The notes under the pieces are model-generated. The model was not told the origin of the DNA. It saw nothing but the letters and a program-made list of their open reading frames with translations, and searched no databases. A stretch of 63,743 bases of DNA from DASYXW01 sp035934405 (GTDB lineage Bacteria > Acidobacteriota > Terriglobia > UBA7540): NCBI GenBank assembly GCA_035934405.1, contig DASYXW010000035.1:1-63743 (forward strand). The letters are read 5' to 3'. How positions within the stretch are numbered: position 1 is the stretch's first letter; each line of letters begins with the position of its first letter. The position numbers were made by a program, and so were the translations under genes. Below are positions 53,783 to 63,214 of the stretch, piece after piece.

Positions 53783-56700
53783 TCAAAAGCTGTAGGTGAG
53801 CGCGAACTGGAACACGCGCGGCCCGTTCAACTGGTCCACGGATTGCAGCGTCTGGAAATTTCCGGGGCCGGAGTTGGGAACGAGATAGCAAGTCTGATTC
53901 GCCGTGGCTCCGTCGCCGCAGTTGGGGCCGAGCGGGTTGTACTGGGTGGCATTGATGCCGCTGCCGTTCTGCACGAAAAAGTTGGCGTGGTTAAGAAGGT
54001 TGAACGCCTGCACCTTGAGCGCAATCGCCTGGCGTTCGGTGATGTGGAAGCGCCGCTCGATGCCCAGATCCACCTCGTAAATCCCGGGGCCGTAAAAGGA
54101 GTTCAGGCCGGCGGCCGGGCTGGGTCCGGCGCCATTAATGCCGAGAGCTGTGTTGCCCGTGCTCTCGTTAAACGCGCTGTCGTTCAAGTTGCCGTTCGCT
54201 CCGTTGCAGGTGTTAAAGTCAGGGCCGGTGCAAGCCGCGTTCAGCAGAGCGGCGTAGGTTCGGCCGGAGTTAAACTGCATCACCGTGCTGAGCGTCCAAT
54301 GGCTCAGGGCCGACTGCAACGCCGCACTCGAAAGGCCGGACACCTTGGGCGCGTAAACCGCCGCCACCGAGAGCCGGTGGCGCTGGTCAAGCAGCGACGG
54401 CGCGTGCGTGTTCGCGAAATCGAATTGGTTGTTGAAGTCCACTCCGTTCGAAACAATGTTCTTCGAAAACGTGTAAGAAACCATCGTGCTCAGCCCGTTG
54501 GCGACCCGTCGCTGCACTTGCGCGAAGAACGCATTGTAATTGTTCACACCTGGGCTGATGAGCGCGTTGATCTGGCCCACATTCGGGTTCAGGCGGCCAT
54601 CGGCGAGCAGGCCGCTGTCGAGATTCGGCCCCACGATCGACGGTCCGCCGCAAGGCGCCGAGAATGTCCCGGCCGGGCAGAGGACATAGGTCGTTGTGCC
54701 CGGCGGCGGAAGCAGATTCAGATCGGCAGCGCTCGACGAAATTAGGTGAACCCCGTGTGTCCACATCGTGCCGACGCTGACCGTCGTGGAAGGTGCGATT
54801 TCCCGCTCGATCTGGAGGCTCGACTCCAGCACGTAGGGAGTGCGGAAACCCGGGTCAACGATCGAGACGTTGGAAGAGGCCGCGAACGATGCGGTGTTCG
54901 AGAGGACAGCCGGGAAAACGGTGTTCTGTTGATTGGGCGCGAGATTGGAATTAAACGGCACAAAGGTGGAGGCCTGTTGCGACGGCAGGCCGTTCGCAAT
55001 CACTGAGTTCTCATAATTGATACCGTCGAAAATGTTGTAGAAGATCCCGAAACCTCCGCGCACCACGGTTTTTGAAAAGGGCTGGTAAGCGAATCCGAAC
55101 CTCGGCGCCAGCCGCCGGTATTCATTGGGGAACTGGCCCGTGAGCGGAACCGCCGGATTGCCTTGCGGCTGCGGGTAAACCTGAAAGTCTTCGCGCAGCC
55201 CGAAATCCAGAGTCAGGCCGGAGCGCACCTGGAACTTGTCGTCGGCGTAGAAACCATAGTACGGGACGGAGAAGCGGAACGTGGGGTTTCCCGCGCTCTG
55301 GGTCAGGAACCCATAATGCCCCAGCGCAAAGTCCGTAGGGTTGAAGAAGGCATAAGTTCCCCGGAAGTTACCGAAGAAGAAGTCGACAATGTGGTCGTGG
55401 TTGTAGTCAACACCGAAACTCAGGTTATGGCGGCCGTGCACGTAGTTCACCCGGTCATCGAACTCCCACTCGTACTCGCGGTTGTCGGCCAGAGAGAAGC
55501 TGGGGTTGCCGAGCTCGAAAAACTCGGGCGAAAAAATCTCCACAGCAGGGAAATTCGGATTTACCAGGCCGCTCGGCGTTGCGATCTGCTCGTCGCGCAG
55601 GAAGCTGCCGTGAAAATCATTGAACAGGTCGGCGCGCAGGATATGTTCCCAGTGAATGCTGGCGTGGTGGTCGCGCACGGAGTTGTTCGAAAGCGCCTGG
55701 ATACCGGCGAAGGCCACGGGGTTGAAAGTGATTTCGCCGCCGGGAGAGGTGAAGCGATTGTAGTTGTACACGAACGTCAGATGATCCTTGTCGCTCGCCT
55801 GCCAGTCCACTTTGGGGAAGAACGAAATGTCGTCGCGACGCCGCGCGCGCAGCCCGATATTGGAGCCAATCGTATTGAGCGCGTCCGAGACCTGTTGCAG
55901 GTACACCGGATTCGTCGGGTCGGGCGCGCTGACGCTGCTGGGCGTGGGGAAGTTGCCGGTGGGCGAGGGCAGCAGAGTCCCCGCCGGAATGCCAAAGGAT
56001 GTCTCATTGAGGGAGGCTTGCCCCGGGTTGATGACCGAGATCGGATCCTTCTCGCGTTGCTGCTCATAGTCGAAATAGAACCAGGCTTTGTGCGGCACGA
56101 TGGGCCCGCCCAGGTCGGCCCCGAACTGTTGCAACACGTCAAGCGGCTGGGGCTGCCCGTTCGCCTTGTCCACGGCGTCGTTGGCGCCGGTGCCGGAATT
56201 GCGGTTGTAGTAAAAGGCGTGACCGTGGAACTGGTCCGTTCCGGACTTCGTGACCGTGTTCACGAAACCCGATCCCGCGCCGCCGTACGCCGCTGAGTAA
56301 GGGTTGTCGGAAACCTGAAATTCCTGAATTGACTGCTCGCCGAAAACGTACGGCACGCGGGTGCGTCCGCGAGCTTCACCGAAAAAAGAGCTAGTGAAAC
56401 TCGCGCCGTCCACCGTGAAGGTGTTCGAGCCGTTGCCGTTGGCGTAGCCGGAATCGCCGCTGCCCTGCTGCCCGCCAAAGCTCACGGTGCCGAACTGGCC
56501 GTCGGCATTCACGTTCGGGGTGAGCAACACAAAGTCCGTGTAACGCCGGCCGCTGAGCGGCAGGTTCTCAATCAGTTCCTGATTCACCACCGTGCTCACG
56601 GTTGACTCGCTGGGATTGAGCAGCGGCGCCGTCGCGGTCACTGTTACCTGCTGAGTCACTGTTCCAACTTCGAGCGCGACATTCACGGTGGAAGTCTGGC

Positions 56701-57016
56701 CGACAGAGACCACCGCGCTTTCCACATTTGTGGTCTTGAACCCATCGCGGCCGAACGTAAGACTGTAGTCACCGACGCGCATCAAGGGGAAACTGTAGAG
56801 TCCTTCCGCATTGGTCTCCGAGCTGATTCGGACACCCGTTGCTGTGTTCGTGGCCACGATGCTCACGCCGGGGATAGCCGCGCCTGAAGGGTCGGTGACG
56901 CGTCCAGAAATCGAGCCCGTCGAGATGGCGTTCTGGGCCAGTGCCGAGGCTGAGAGGGCAAATGACGCTGCCAACAGCGTGGCGAAGAGTGCGAGTTCAA
57001 CGATTCGCTTCCTCAT
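53783..57016 (-). CDS. TonB-dependent receptor, Oar-like, with carboxypeptidase-regulatory-like domain
   Basis: An outer-membrane protein of 1077 residues. The signal peptide LALFATLLAASFALSASALA is followed by a beta-sandwich regulatory domain (GSISGRVTDPSGAAIPGVSI, residues about 30-115), a plug (QTFGADLGGP-type segments such as TVDGASFTSSFFGEARGR) and a large beta-barrel ending in a C-terminal Phe (FQFALTYSF). These proteins are abundant in Acidobacteria and are thought to import or bind large carbohydrate or protein substrates. AAGGAGGAAAC lies before ATG 57016. It follows the RpiB-like/DeoC gene by 103 bp in the same direction and precedes gltX by 21 bp. The substrate is unknown. Confidence 0.92.
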   Translation of the reverse strand: MRKRIVELALFATLLAASFALSASALAQNAISTGSISGRVTDPSGAAIPGVSIVATNTATGVRISSETNAEGLYSFPLMRVGDYSLTFGRDGFKTTNVESAVVSVGQTSTVNVALEVGTVTQQVTVTATAPLLNPSESTVSTVVNQELIENLPLSGRRYTDFVLLTPNVNADGQFGTVSFGGQQGSGDSGYANGNGSNTFTVDGASFTSSFFGEARGRTRVPYVFGEQSIQEFQVSDNPYSAAYGGAGSGFVNTVTKSGTDQFHGHAFYYNRNSGTGANDAVDKANGQPQPLDVLQQFGADLGGPIVPHKAWFYFDYEQQREKDPISVINPGQASLNETSFGIPAGTLLPSPTGNFPTPSSVSAPDPTNPVYLQQVSDALNTIGSNIGLRARRRDDISFFPKVDWQASDKDHLTFVYNYNRFTSPGGEITFNPVAFAGIQALSNNSVRDHHASIHWEHILRADLFNDFHGSFLRDEQIATPSGLVNPNFPAVEIFSPEFFELGNPSFSLADNREYEWEFDDRVNYVHGRHNLSFGVDYNHDHIVDFFFGNFRGTYAFFNPTDFALGHYGFLTQSAGNPTFRFSVPYYGFYADDKFQVRSGLTLDFGLREDFQVYPQPQGNPAVPLTGQFPNEYRRLAPRFGFAYQPFSKTVVRGGFGIFYNIFDGINYENSVIANGLPSQQASTFVPFNSNLAPNQQNTVFPAVLSNTASFAASSNVSIVDPGFRTPYVLESSLQIEREIAPSTTVSVGTMWTHGVHLISSSAADLNLLPPPGTTTYVLCPAGTFSAPCGGPSIVGPNLDSGLLADGRLNPNVGQINALISPGVNNYNAFFAQVQRRVANGLSTMVSYTFSKNIVSNGVDFNNQFDFANTHAPSLLDQRHRLSVAAVYAPKVSGLSSAALQSALSHWTLSTVMQFNSGRTYAALLNAACTGPDFNTCNGANGNLNDSAFNESTGNTALGINGAGPSPAAGLNSFYGPGIYEVDLGIERRFHITERQAIALKVQAFNLLNHANFFVQNGSGINATQYNPLGPNCGDGATANQTCYLVPNSGPGNFQTLQSVDQLNGPRVFQFALTYSF

Positions 57017-57119
57017 GTTTCCTCCTTGAATTGAATAGTCGCACGGAACCGGCGCCGCCAGTTCCCGGTCTTCAGTAGCATAACGACGGCAGGCAAAACT
57101 GGCAAGCCCAACAGCGGAC

Positions 57120-58790
57120 TTAGTGGCGGGACGTGGAGGCCGACGCGGCGGCCGTGCCCGCATCAGGCAGCTTCTGCCCTGCGGCTTCCTGCAGGATCTT
57201 CACGCTGGCGCTCGCGCCGATGCGCGTGGCCCCGGCGGTGATCATTTTCTGCACGTCCTCGTAGCTGCGGATTCCACCCGCGGCCTTCACGCCCATCTGC
57301 GGGCCGACCACCAGGCGCATCAGTTCCACATCGTGGGCCGTCGCGCCGCCGGGACCGAAACCCGTCGAGGTCTTGACGAAGTCCGCGCCCGCCGATTGCG
57401 CCAGGCGGCAGGCGATCACCTTTTCCTGGTCGCTGAGCAGCGCGCATTCCAGAATGACCTTCAAGATCGCGCCACCCCGGTGGCTCGCTTCGGCCACACC
57501 TCGAATGTCCTGCTCCACGCGCTCGTATTGCGCCGACTTCAGCGCGCCCACGTTGATCACCATGTCCACTTCCTGCGCCCCCAGCTTCACCACTTGCTCG
57601 GCCTCGAAGATTTTCACCGGCGCGAGCGTCGCCCCGAGCGGGAATCCCACCACCGTACACACCTTCACCGCGCTCCCCGCCAGCGCCGCCGCGGCCACAG
57701 CCACCCACGTTGGGTTGATGCACACCGTCGCGAAGCCGAACTGCCGCGCCTCGGCGCACAGCTTGCGAATCTGTTCCTCCGAAGCCTCCGGCTTCAGCAG
57801 TGTGTGGTCAATCAGGCGGGCCACTTCGGCCGGGATTCCGCCGATGCCCGGCCCTGCGGTGAGTCGTTCCGCGCCTGCCGCCACCACTTGTCCTGCCTTG
57901 CGCGCACAATTCTCCACGCAGCGCCCGTCGCAACCCGGACACACCAACTCGTCGATCTCCAGGCCACGCAGCTCGCACATCTGCTTGTCGCCGAGATAGC
58001 AGAGGACCTCTTTCGTGATGGCTTCGACAAGCTGCCGATGACTCTCGGCGGCATCGGTCCCTTCGCTGTCATCCTGAGGTCGCCGCGGTGACCGAAGGAT
58101 CTGTTGTTGGCGGCTCAGGGCAGGCTCCGGCGCCGAAGAATCTGCTTTGCTTGCAAGCCCGCGTTCAAGCGCGACGATCTTGTCCACCCGGCGCTGATGT
58201 CGTCCGCCGCCGAACTTCGTCTCCAGCCACATCGCCACGATTTCCCGAGCCTCCTCGGGTCGCAGCAGCCGCGCCCCCAGCGTGAGGACGTTGGCGTCGT
58301 TGTGCTCGCGGCTGTTTCGCGCCGTGGCCCGGTCGTAGCAGAGCGCGGCGCGCGCGCCCGGCACCTTGTTGGCCGCCATCGCTGACCCGATCCCCGCCGC
58401 ATCCACCGCAATCCCGCGCCACGCCTCGCCGGCCGCCACCTTCTGCGCCACTGCCTGCGCAAAATCCGGGTAGTCCACCGGGTCAGTCGAATGGGTTCCG
58501 AGGTCCTCGATCACGTAGCCCGAGTCCGTGAGAAAGCGCTTCAGATATTCCTTGAGCTCGTACCCGCCGTGGTCGCTCGCAATCGCCACCAGCTTTGGAC
58601 TCTTGCCGCGGCGAGACTCCGAACCCCGAACTCCGAACTCCGAACTCGTCTCTTTCACCCGAATCCGCACTCCGCGCTCCTGTGCCAGCTCGCGCGCCCG
58701 CCCCGTTACCACGGCGTCCGGCGGGACCACGATTTCGCCGTCAGCGGGAACGTCCCGAACGTCTTCGGCAATCAGAAAGCGTCTGGCCAT
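57120..58790 (-). CDS. Fusion enzyme: RpiB-like isomerase domain plus DeoC aldolase
   Basis: A 556-residue multi-domain protein. Residues 1-45 (RRFLIAEDVRDVPADGEIVV and PPDAVVTG) are a small domain like the leader of some microcompartment enzymes. Residues about 66-215 resemble RpiB/LacAB isomerase (LVAIASDHGGYELKEYLKRF, ATARNSREHNDANVLTLGAR), but the usual catalytic Cys-Gly-Thr is replaced by AVDAAGIGSAMAANK. A Cys cluster follows (CPGCDGRCVENCARKAGQ), then a DeoC aldolase (about 325-545) with VDMVINVGALK and the Schiff-base Lys in ADFVKTSTGFGPGGAT. Two linkers come from short repeats. The role may be sugar-phosphate degradation. ATG 58790 is the likely start; a GTG at 58805 is an alternative. 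Confidence 0.85.
   Translation of the reverse strand: MARRFLIAEDVRDVPADGEIVVPPDAVVTGRARELAQERGVRIRVKETSSEFGVRGSESRRGKSPKLVAIASDHGGYELKEYLKRFLTDSGYVIEDLGTHSTDPVDYPDFAQAVAQKVAAGEAWRGIAVDAAGIGSAMAANKVPGARAALCYDRATARNSREHNDANVLTLGARLLRPEEAREIVAMWLETKFGGGRHQRRVDKIVALERGLASKADSSAPEPALSRQQQILRSPRRPQDDSEGTDAAESHRQLVEAITKEVLCYLGDKQMCELRGLEIDELVCPGCDGRCVENCARKAGQVVAAGAERLTAGPGIGGIPAEVARLIDHTLLKPEASEEQIRKLCAEARQFGFATVCINPTWVAVAAAALAGSAVKVCTVVGFPLGATLAPVKIFEAEQVVKLGAQEVDMVINVGALKSAQYERVEQDIRGVAEASHRGGAILKVILECALLSDQEKVIACRLAQSAGADFVKTSTGFGPGGATAHDVELMRLVVGPQMGVKAAGGIRSYEDVQKMITAGATRIGASASVKILQEAAGQKLPDAGTAAASASTSRH
58067..58102. repeat. TGTCATCCTGAG-type repeat in frame in the RpiB-like/DeoC gene
   Basis: The sequence TGTCATCCTGAGGTCGCCG followed by CGGTGACCGAAGGATCT is a variant of a widespread bacterial interspersed repeat (core TGTCATCCTGAGCGAAG). 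Here it is translated as linker residues (RQQQILRSPRRPQDDSEGTD) between the RpiB-like and Cys/DeoC parts. Confidence 0.7.
58615..58652. repeat. GAACTCCGAACTC-type repeat in frame in the RpiB-like/DeoC gene
   Basis: Four tandem CCGAACTC/CCGAACCC units lie in the linker between the N-terminal leader domain and the RpiB-like domain, read as SSEFGVRGSES. The unit resembles the larger inverted repeat at 6267-6350. Confidence 0.65.
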
Positions 58791-58960
58791 TTCGGCATCA
58801 CTCACGAGAGGCTTAACTCTATCTCCCTGGAGAGTCTGCGGGCAAGAAGGAAGTGGCCGAGGGTGGCACCAGGCCGGCAAAGAGGTTGACATCGGCCTTC
58901 GCTGCCGATACACTCGCCAGCCATCAGAACGTAAATCCATTCGGAACGAGGGAGGTGTTT

Positions 58961-59845
58961 ATGAAAGGACGAATACTCGCAGCCTTGGCGGTAGCTTGGC
59001 TCGCGGCGGGTGTCGCGCTGGCGCAGGCGCCGGGCGCTTATCTCGATGTCGAGATGGTCAGGGTGAAGCCGGAAAAGCAGGTGGAGTTTGACGCCCTCAA
59101 CAAGAAAATGGCGGAGGCCAACCGCCGTAACCACGGCGACAATTGGATAACGCAGGAGACCCTGTACGGCGAGAACAACGTGGTGTATTACGTTAGCCTG
59201 CGCGCGAACTACGGGGCCATTGAGAAGGGCCAAGAAGCGTTCATAAGCGCCGCCACCAAAGCCTTCGGCAAGGCCGGCCTCGACAAGCTTTTCCAGGATT
59301 ACAGCAACACGATTATCAGCTCGCGGTCGGAGGTCCGGCGCCGCCGCTGGGACTTGAGCTACAATCCTCCCGACGCCGCGGCTTACATCAGGATGGTCGG
59401 CCAGGCTCGCTGGGTGCGCACGATCATCGTGCATGTGAAACCGGGTCAGGATCTCGTTTTCGAGGCGGCGTTGCGGGCCATCAATGGCGCGGCGCAGAAG
59501 TCCAACGAGCCGGCCTCGGTTTTCGTCTCTCAGGGAGATTCCGGCGAGCGGGGAAATGTCTATTACATTAGCTGGCTGCTACCCTCGCTGGCTGACGTGG
59601 ACAAAGGCACACCACTGCCCAAGATGCTGGGTGAGAAAGGCTTTCAGAATTTCCTCAGGAGTGTCGCCGAATCGGCGCAAGGCTCGGAGACGATCATCAG
59701 CCGCGTCGTGCCTGAGGAGAGCAATCCGCCAGAGGAAGTCGTGGCCGTAGCGCCGGACTTCTGGAGGCCGAAGCCGCCCGCCGCCGCCAAGCCGAAGCCT
59801 AAGGCAGCAGCAAAAGGCAATGCCAAACCGGCAGCGAATCAATAG
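58961..59845 (+). CDS. Secreted protein with two ABM-like domains
   Basis: A 294-residue exported protein. The signal peptide is ILAALAVAWLAAGVALAQAP. Two related alpha/beta segments follow: YLDVEMVRVKPEKQVEFDAL and NNVVYYVSLRANYGAIEKGQ, and TIIVHVKPGQDLVFEAALRA with GNVYYISWLLPSLADVDKG. They resemble the dimeric alpha-beta barrel (ABM) fold, here as a tandem pair. The C-terminus is Pro/Lys/Ala-rich (PKPPAAAKPKPKAAAKG), possibly cell-wall or membrane interacting. GGGAGGTGTTT lies before ATG 58961. It is divergent from the RpiB-like/DeoC gene and directly upstream of a TonB receptor gene. The function is unknown. Confidence 0.65.
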   Translation: MKGRILAALAVAWLAAGVALAQAPGAYLDVEMVRVKPEKQVEFDALNKKMAEANRRNHGDNWITQETLYGENNVVYYVSLRANYGAIEKGQEAFISAATKAFGKAGLDKLFQDYSNTIISSRSEVRRRRWDLSYNPPDAAAYIRMVGQARWVRTIIVHVKPGQDLVFEAALRAINGAAQKSNEPASVFVSQGDSGERGNVYYISWLLPSLADVDKGTPLPKMLGEKGFQNFLRSVAESAQGSETIISRVVPEESNPPEEVVAVAPDFWRPKPPAAAKPKPKAAAKGNAKPAANQ

Positions 59846-59914
59846 AGGCTTGACCGGAAGCGCCGGGAAGCCGCAGGCCCGGTGGAACGGGGCTGTCACG
59901 AGGGAGGATTCCGT

Positions 59915-62900
59915 ATGAAATGGCTCGCCAGTCTGTTCCTGATCGTCAGCTTTCTCGTCGGCACCAAGGTGTGTCCGGCTCTTCCCCAGGCATCCAGTTC
60001 CACGGCCGAGCTGCGGGGCCAGGTTACTGATCCCTCGGGCGCCACGGTCCCCGGCGCTCGGGTGCTGTTGACCGACACGGCCAAAGGGATCGAGCGCACG
60101 GCGGTCACCGACGTGGAGGGCAACTATATCTTTCTGGAGATCCTGCCGAGCGCCTACGAACTGAAGGTTGAGGCGTCCGGTTTTGCTCCGATTTCCACTT
60201 CCTTCGATCTGACGGTTGGGCAGCAAGCGGCGGTTCCCATCCAGCTCAAGCTGAGTCCCCTCAGCCAAACCGTCAGGGTGGTCGAGAGCGCCCAGGTGGT
60301 CGACACGGAGCGCACCGACCAATCTTCCGTCGTCCGGCTGCAGCAGATCACGAATTTACCGATCAACCGGAGAAACTACCTCGACTATGCGCTGCTCACC
60401 CCGGGCGTCACCAGCTCGGAGGTCATCGTTGATGCCTCCGATCCCAGGGTCGCGCAGGCTCCCACTTCCAACCTCTCCTTCGCCGGTTCCAACGGGCGCG
60501 GCAACTATATCGCCGTGGACGGCGCCGAAACGCTGACCAGCAATGAGGCGGTGGCCACCACGCTCAGCCAAGAAGCGGTGCAGGAATTCCAAGTCATCCG
60601 CAATAGTTATAACGTCGAATTTGGCGGAGCTTATGGCGGGGTCATCAACATCGTTTCCAAGTCCGGCTCGAACGCCTTTCATGGCAGCGCCTTTGGACTG
60701 TTTCGCGGCAAGCGGTTTGACGCCCACAACGCCTTTGATTTCGCCCCGGGAGGTTCGCCCTTTAGCCGCCAGCAGTATGGAGGCTCGCTCGGAGGTCCGG
60801 TCAGGAAAGGGAAGACGTTCTTTTTCGCGGCGGTGGAGCGATTTAACCAGTCCGAGTCGAGCTTCGTCAACCTGCTCCAGGACCCGCAGGAGTTCCAGGT
60901 GACGCCGTCGCAGGCGGCGCTGTTCGATTTCCTGGACGCGGGCACACCGTTTGCAGGCGCCTCGGCAGCGCTCCGCGGCACCTTAACCACCACCCTTGCC
61001 AACTATCCGCGCACCATCAACCTGTTCACCGGCGCCACCGGCTCGTTTCCGTTTGACTCGAATCAGACCACCTCTTCGGCGCGTCTGGACCACACCTTCA
61101 GCCCGCGCGACTACGCTTACGCCCGGTTCAATGTCAACGATGCGCACTTCGAGGACCAGGCGGCCGGGGCGTTGACCGCCGTCTCCCGCAGCCGGACGCT
61201 CGACACCTGGAATAGCGGCCTGCTGTTGTCGGAGAACCATATCTTCAGCCCTACCACCCTTAACGAACTGAAGCTGCAGTTGGGCTATATCCGCTTTAAC
61301 GTGATTCCCAAGGACCTCATTGGCCCCGCCCTCGACATCGAGGGGTTCGGATTTTTCGGGCGCGACTTGTTCCTGCCGTCGCGCCGGCTGGAGCGCCACT
61401 ACGACGTTCTCGACAACCTGTCGCGAGTCGTTGGCAACCACACCTTCAAGTTCGGCGGACTCCTCTCGGTGGACGTCATCACCAACAATGATGAGCTCTT
61501 TTACGGCGGGCGATTCGATTTTGGCGCTGCCATCCCGCTCGCCGCTGTCATCACCGGCGCCCCGGGCCTCGGGCCCGGCTTCCTGTCGAATCTCACGTCG
61601 TTTCTGACGGCCAACAATGCGCCCCTGCTCAACTCGCTCGCGGCGCCCATCAATTCCTTGCAAGCTTACGACCTCGGCCTGCCCCTCCTGTACGAGGGCG
61701 GCTTTGGGCCTTCCTCCCAACACGGGATTCCAGTCCAGTACGCAGCTTATGCGCAGGACACCTGGAAGGCGCGCCCGAATTTCACCTTGAACTACGGCCT
61801 CCGCTACGGTTTCGCGAGTGACCCTTACTTCGTGCCTTTCCAGACCGACGCGCAGCCGCGCCTCGGCTTTTCGTGGGACCCCTTCTCGGACGGCAAAACG
61901 GCCATCCGCGGCGGTGCCGGAATCTACGCCGGGACGGTTGATTACAACATTGCCGGCGTGACGTCGACGCTGAACGGCACCGGCAGCCCGAACAACATTA
62001 ACATTGTGCTCGCCACTGGCAATTCGAATTTGCTGGGTCTGCCCACTTCGTTCGCCATCTATCAAACCCTGCTCGCCCAGGGCGTCCTCGGCAACCGTCT
62101 GGTCACCACCGCCGATCTCGCCCAGTTTGGCCTCACGCCCGGACCAGGCGCGCCGCTCGAAGTGCGCTTCCGCCTGGGGCCGGATTATCAAGACCCCATC
62201 ACATACCAGTCCAGCCTGGGCATCGAGCGCGATCTGGGAGACGGCTTTTCACTCGAAGCCGAGTATCTCTTCGCGCACGGCCTGCACCTGCCGCGCAACC
62301 GGGACGTGAATCCCTTCAAGGAAACCGGCCCAATCAATCCTCTCACCGGGCAACCAACCTTCATTCGCTTCCCCACCCCAGCCCAGGCCGCCGCCGGCTT
62401 GACCAGCGACTTCCGCGATCCGTTGCGGCTGCAGGACAACCAGTATGAATCGACGGCCAACTCGTTCTACAACGGACTCACGATTTCGCTGCAAAAGCGC
62501 TTTTCCCGCCACTACAGCATCTACGCGCACTACACGTTGTCGAAGGCCATTGACGAGCAGACGGATTTCAACAGTGACTTTTCGGCGCAAAACCCCCTGA
62601 ACGCGCGCGCCGACCGGGCGCTTTCCGACTTTGACCAGCGCCACCGTTTGGTGGCGAGCGGCGTTTTTTCCAGCCCGTTTACGGGCGCCTCGCGCGCCGG
62701 CAAGCTTCTGGAGGATTGGACCGTGGCGCCCATCTTCACCGCCGCCAGCGGGCGTCCCTTCAATCTGTTGCTCGGTTTCGACGCCAATAACGATGGCCGG
62801 CCCACCACGGACCGGCCGGGCGCGGCAGGACGCAACACCGGCCACGGCGAGCCTTTCTACAGTCTGGATGCTCGTTTGGCGCGGCGCTTGCCGCTCGGCG

Positions 62901-63106
62901 AAACCCGCTATCTGGAATTCACCCTAGAAGCCTTCAATTTATTCAACCACACCAATTTTCTGCAAATCAACAACGTGGTCGGAACTACGCCCTTAACCAC
63001 CTTTGCCGCCCGGGGCGACCGAAGCCTGGCTCCCACGCAGCCCTTGGGGTTCACTTCCGCAGCCGATCCTCGCGAAGTGCAATTCGGCGCGCGGTTCAAC
63101 TTCTGA
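59915..63106 (+). CDS. TonB-dependent receptor, Oar-like, second copy
   Basis: An outer-membrane receptor of 1063 residues. Its signal peptide is LASLFLIVSFLVGTKVCPAL. The regulatory domain AELRGQVTDPSGATVPGARV (residues about 30-115) precedes the plug (YIAVDGAETLTSNEAVATTL, QEFQVIRNSYNVEFGGAYGG) and the barrel, which ends VQFGARFNF with a terminal Phe. GGGAGGA lies before ATG 59915. It is 69 bp after the ABM-like secreted protein gene, so they may be one transcript and share a function. It is only moderately like the receptor at 53783; the ligands of both are unknown. Confidence 0.92.
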   Translation: MKWLASLFLIVSFLVGTKVCPALPQASSSTAELRGQVTDPSGATVPGARVLLTDTAKGIERTAVTDVEGNYIFLEILPSAYELKVEASGFAPISTSFDLTVGQQAAVPIQLKLSPLSQTVRVVESAQVVDTERTDQSSVVRLQQITNLPINRRNYLDYALLTPGVTSSEVIVDASDPRVAQAPTSNLSFAGSNGRGNYIAVDGAETLTSNEAVATTLSQEAVQEFQVIRNSYNVEFGGAYGGVINIVSKSGSNAFHGSAFGLFRGKRFDAHNAFDFAPGGSPFSRQQYGGSLGGPVRKGKTFFFAAVERFNQSESSFVNLLQDPQEFQVTPSQAALFDFLDAGTPFAGASAALRGTLTTTLANYPRTINLFTGATGSFPFDSNQTTSSARLDHTFSPRDYAYARFNVNDAHFEDQAAGALTAVSRSRTLDTWNSGLLLSENHIFSPTTLNELKLQLGYIRFNVIPKDLIGPALDIEGFGFFGRDLFLPSRRLERHYDVLDNLSRVVGNHTFKFGGLLSVDVITNNDELFYGGRFDFGAAIPLAAVITGAPGLGPGFLSNLTSFLTANNAPLLNSLAAPINSLQAYDLGLPLLYEGGFGPSSQHGIPVQYAAYAQDTWKARPNFTLNYGLRYGFASDPYFVPFQTDAQPRLGFSWDPFSDGKTAIRGGAGIYAGTVDYNIAGVTSTLNGTGSPNNINIVLATGNSNLLGLPTSFAIYQTLLAQGVLGNRLVTTADLAQFGLTPGPGAPLEVRFRLGPDYQDPITYQSSLGIERDLGDGFSLEAEYLFAHGLHLPRNRDVNPFKETGPINPLTGQPTFIRFPTPAQAAAGLTSDFRDPLRLQDNQYESTANSFYNGLTISLQKRFSRHYSIYAHYTLSKAIDEQTDFNSDFSAQNPLNARADRALSDFDQRHRLVASGVFSSPFTGASRAGKLLEDWTVAPIFTAASGRPFNLLLGFDANNDGRPTTDRPGAAGRNTGHGEPFYSLDARLARRLPLGETRYLEFTLEAFNLFNHTNFLQINNVVGTTPLTTFAARGDRSLAPTQPLGFTSAADPREVQFGARFNF

Positions 63107-63121
63107 GACAGGAATCGGGAT

Positions 63122-63173
63122 GTAGCGCCGGCATCCCTTCGCTTCGCTCAGGACAGGCTTTGCCGGCTGGCGC
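63122..63173. repeat. Nested repeat after the TonB receptor gene
   Basis: GTAGCGCCGGCA at 63122 and TGCCGGCTGGCGC at 63161 are inverted arms. Between them lies TTCGCTTCGCTCAGGACAGG, another common short interspersed repeat. No gene is present in the 108-bp gap. Confidence 0.65.
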
Positions 63174-63214
63174 GCGGGCGCCCCACCCGCGTTGCGGCGG
63201 GGGCGAGACGAGGA

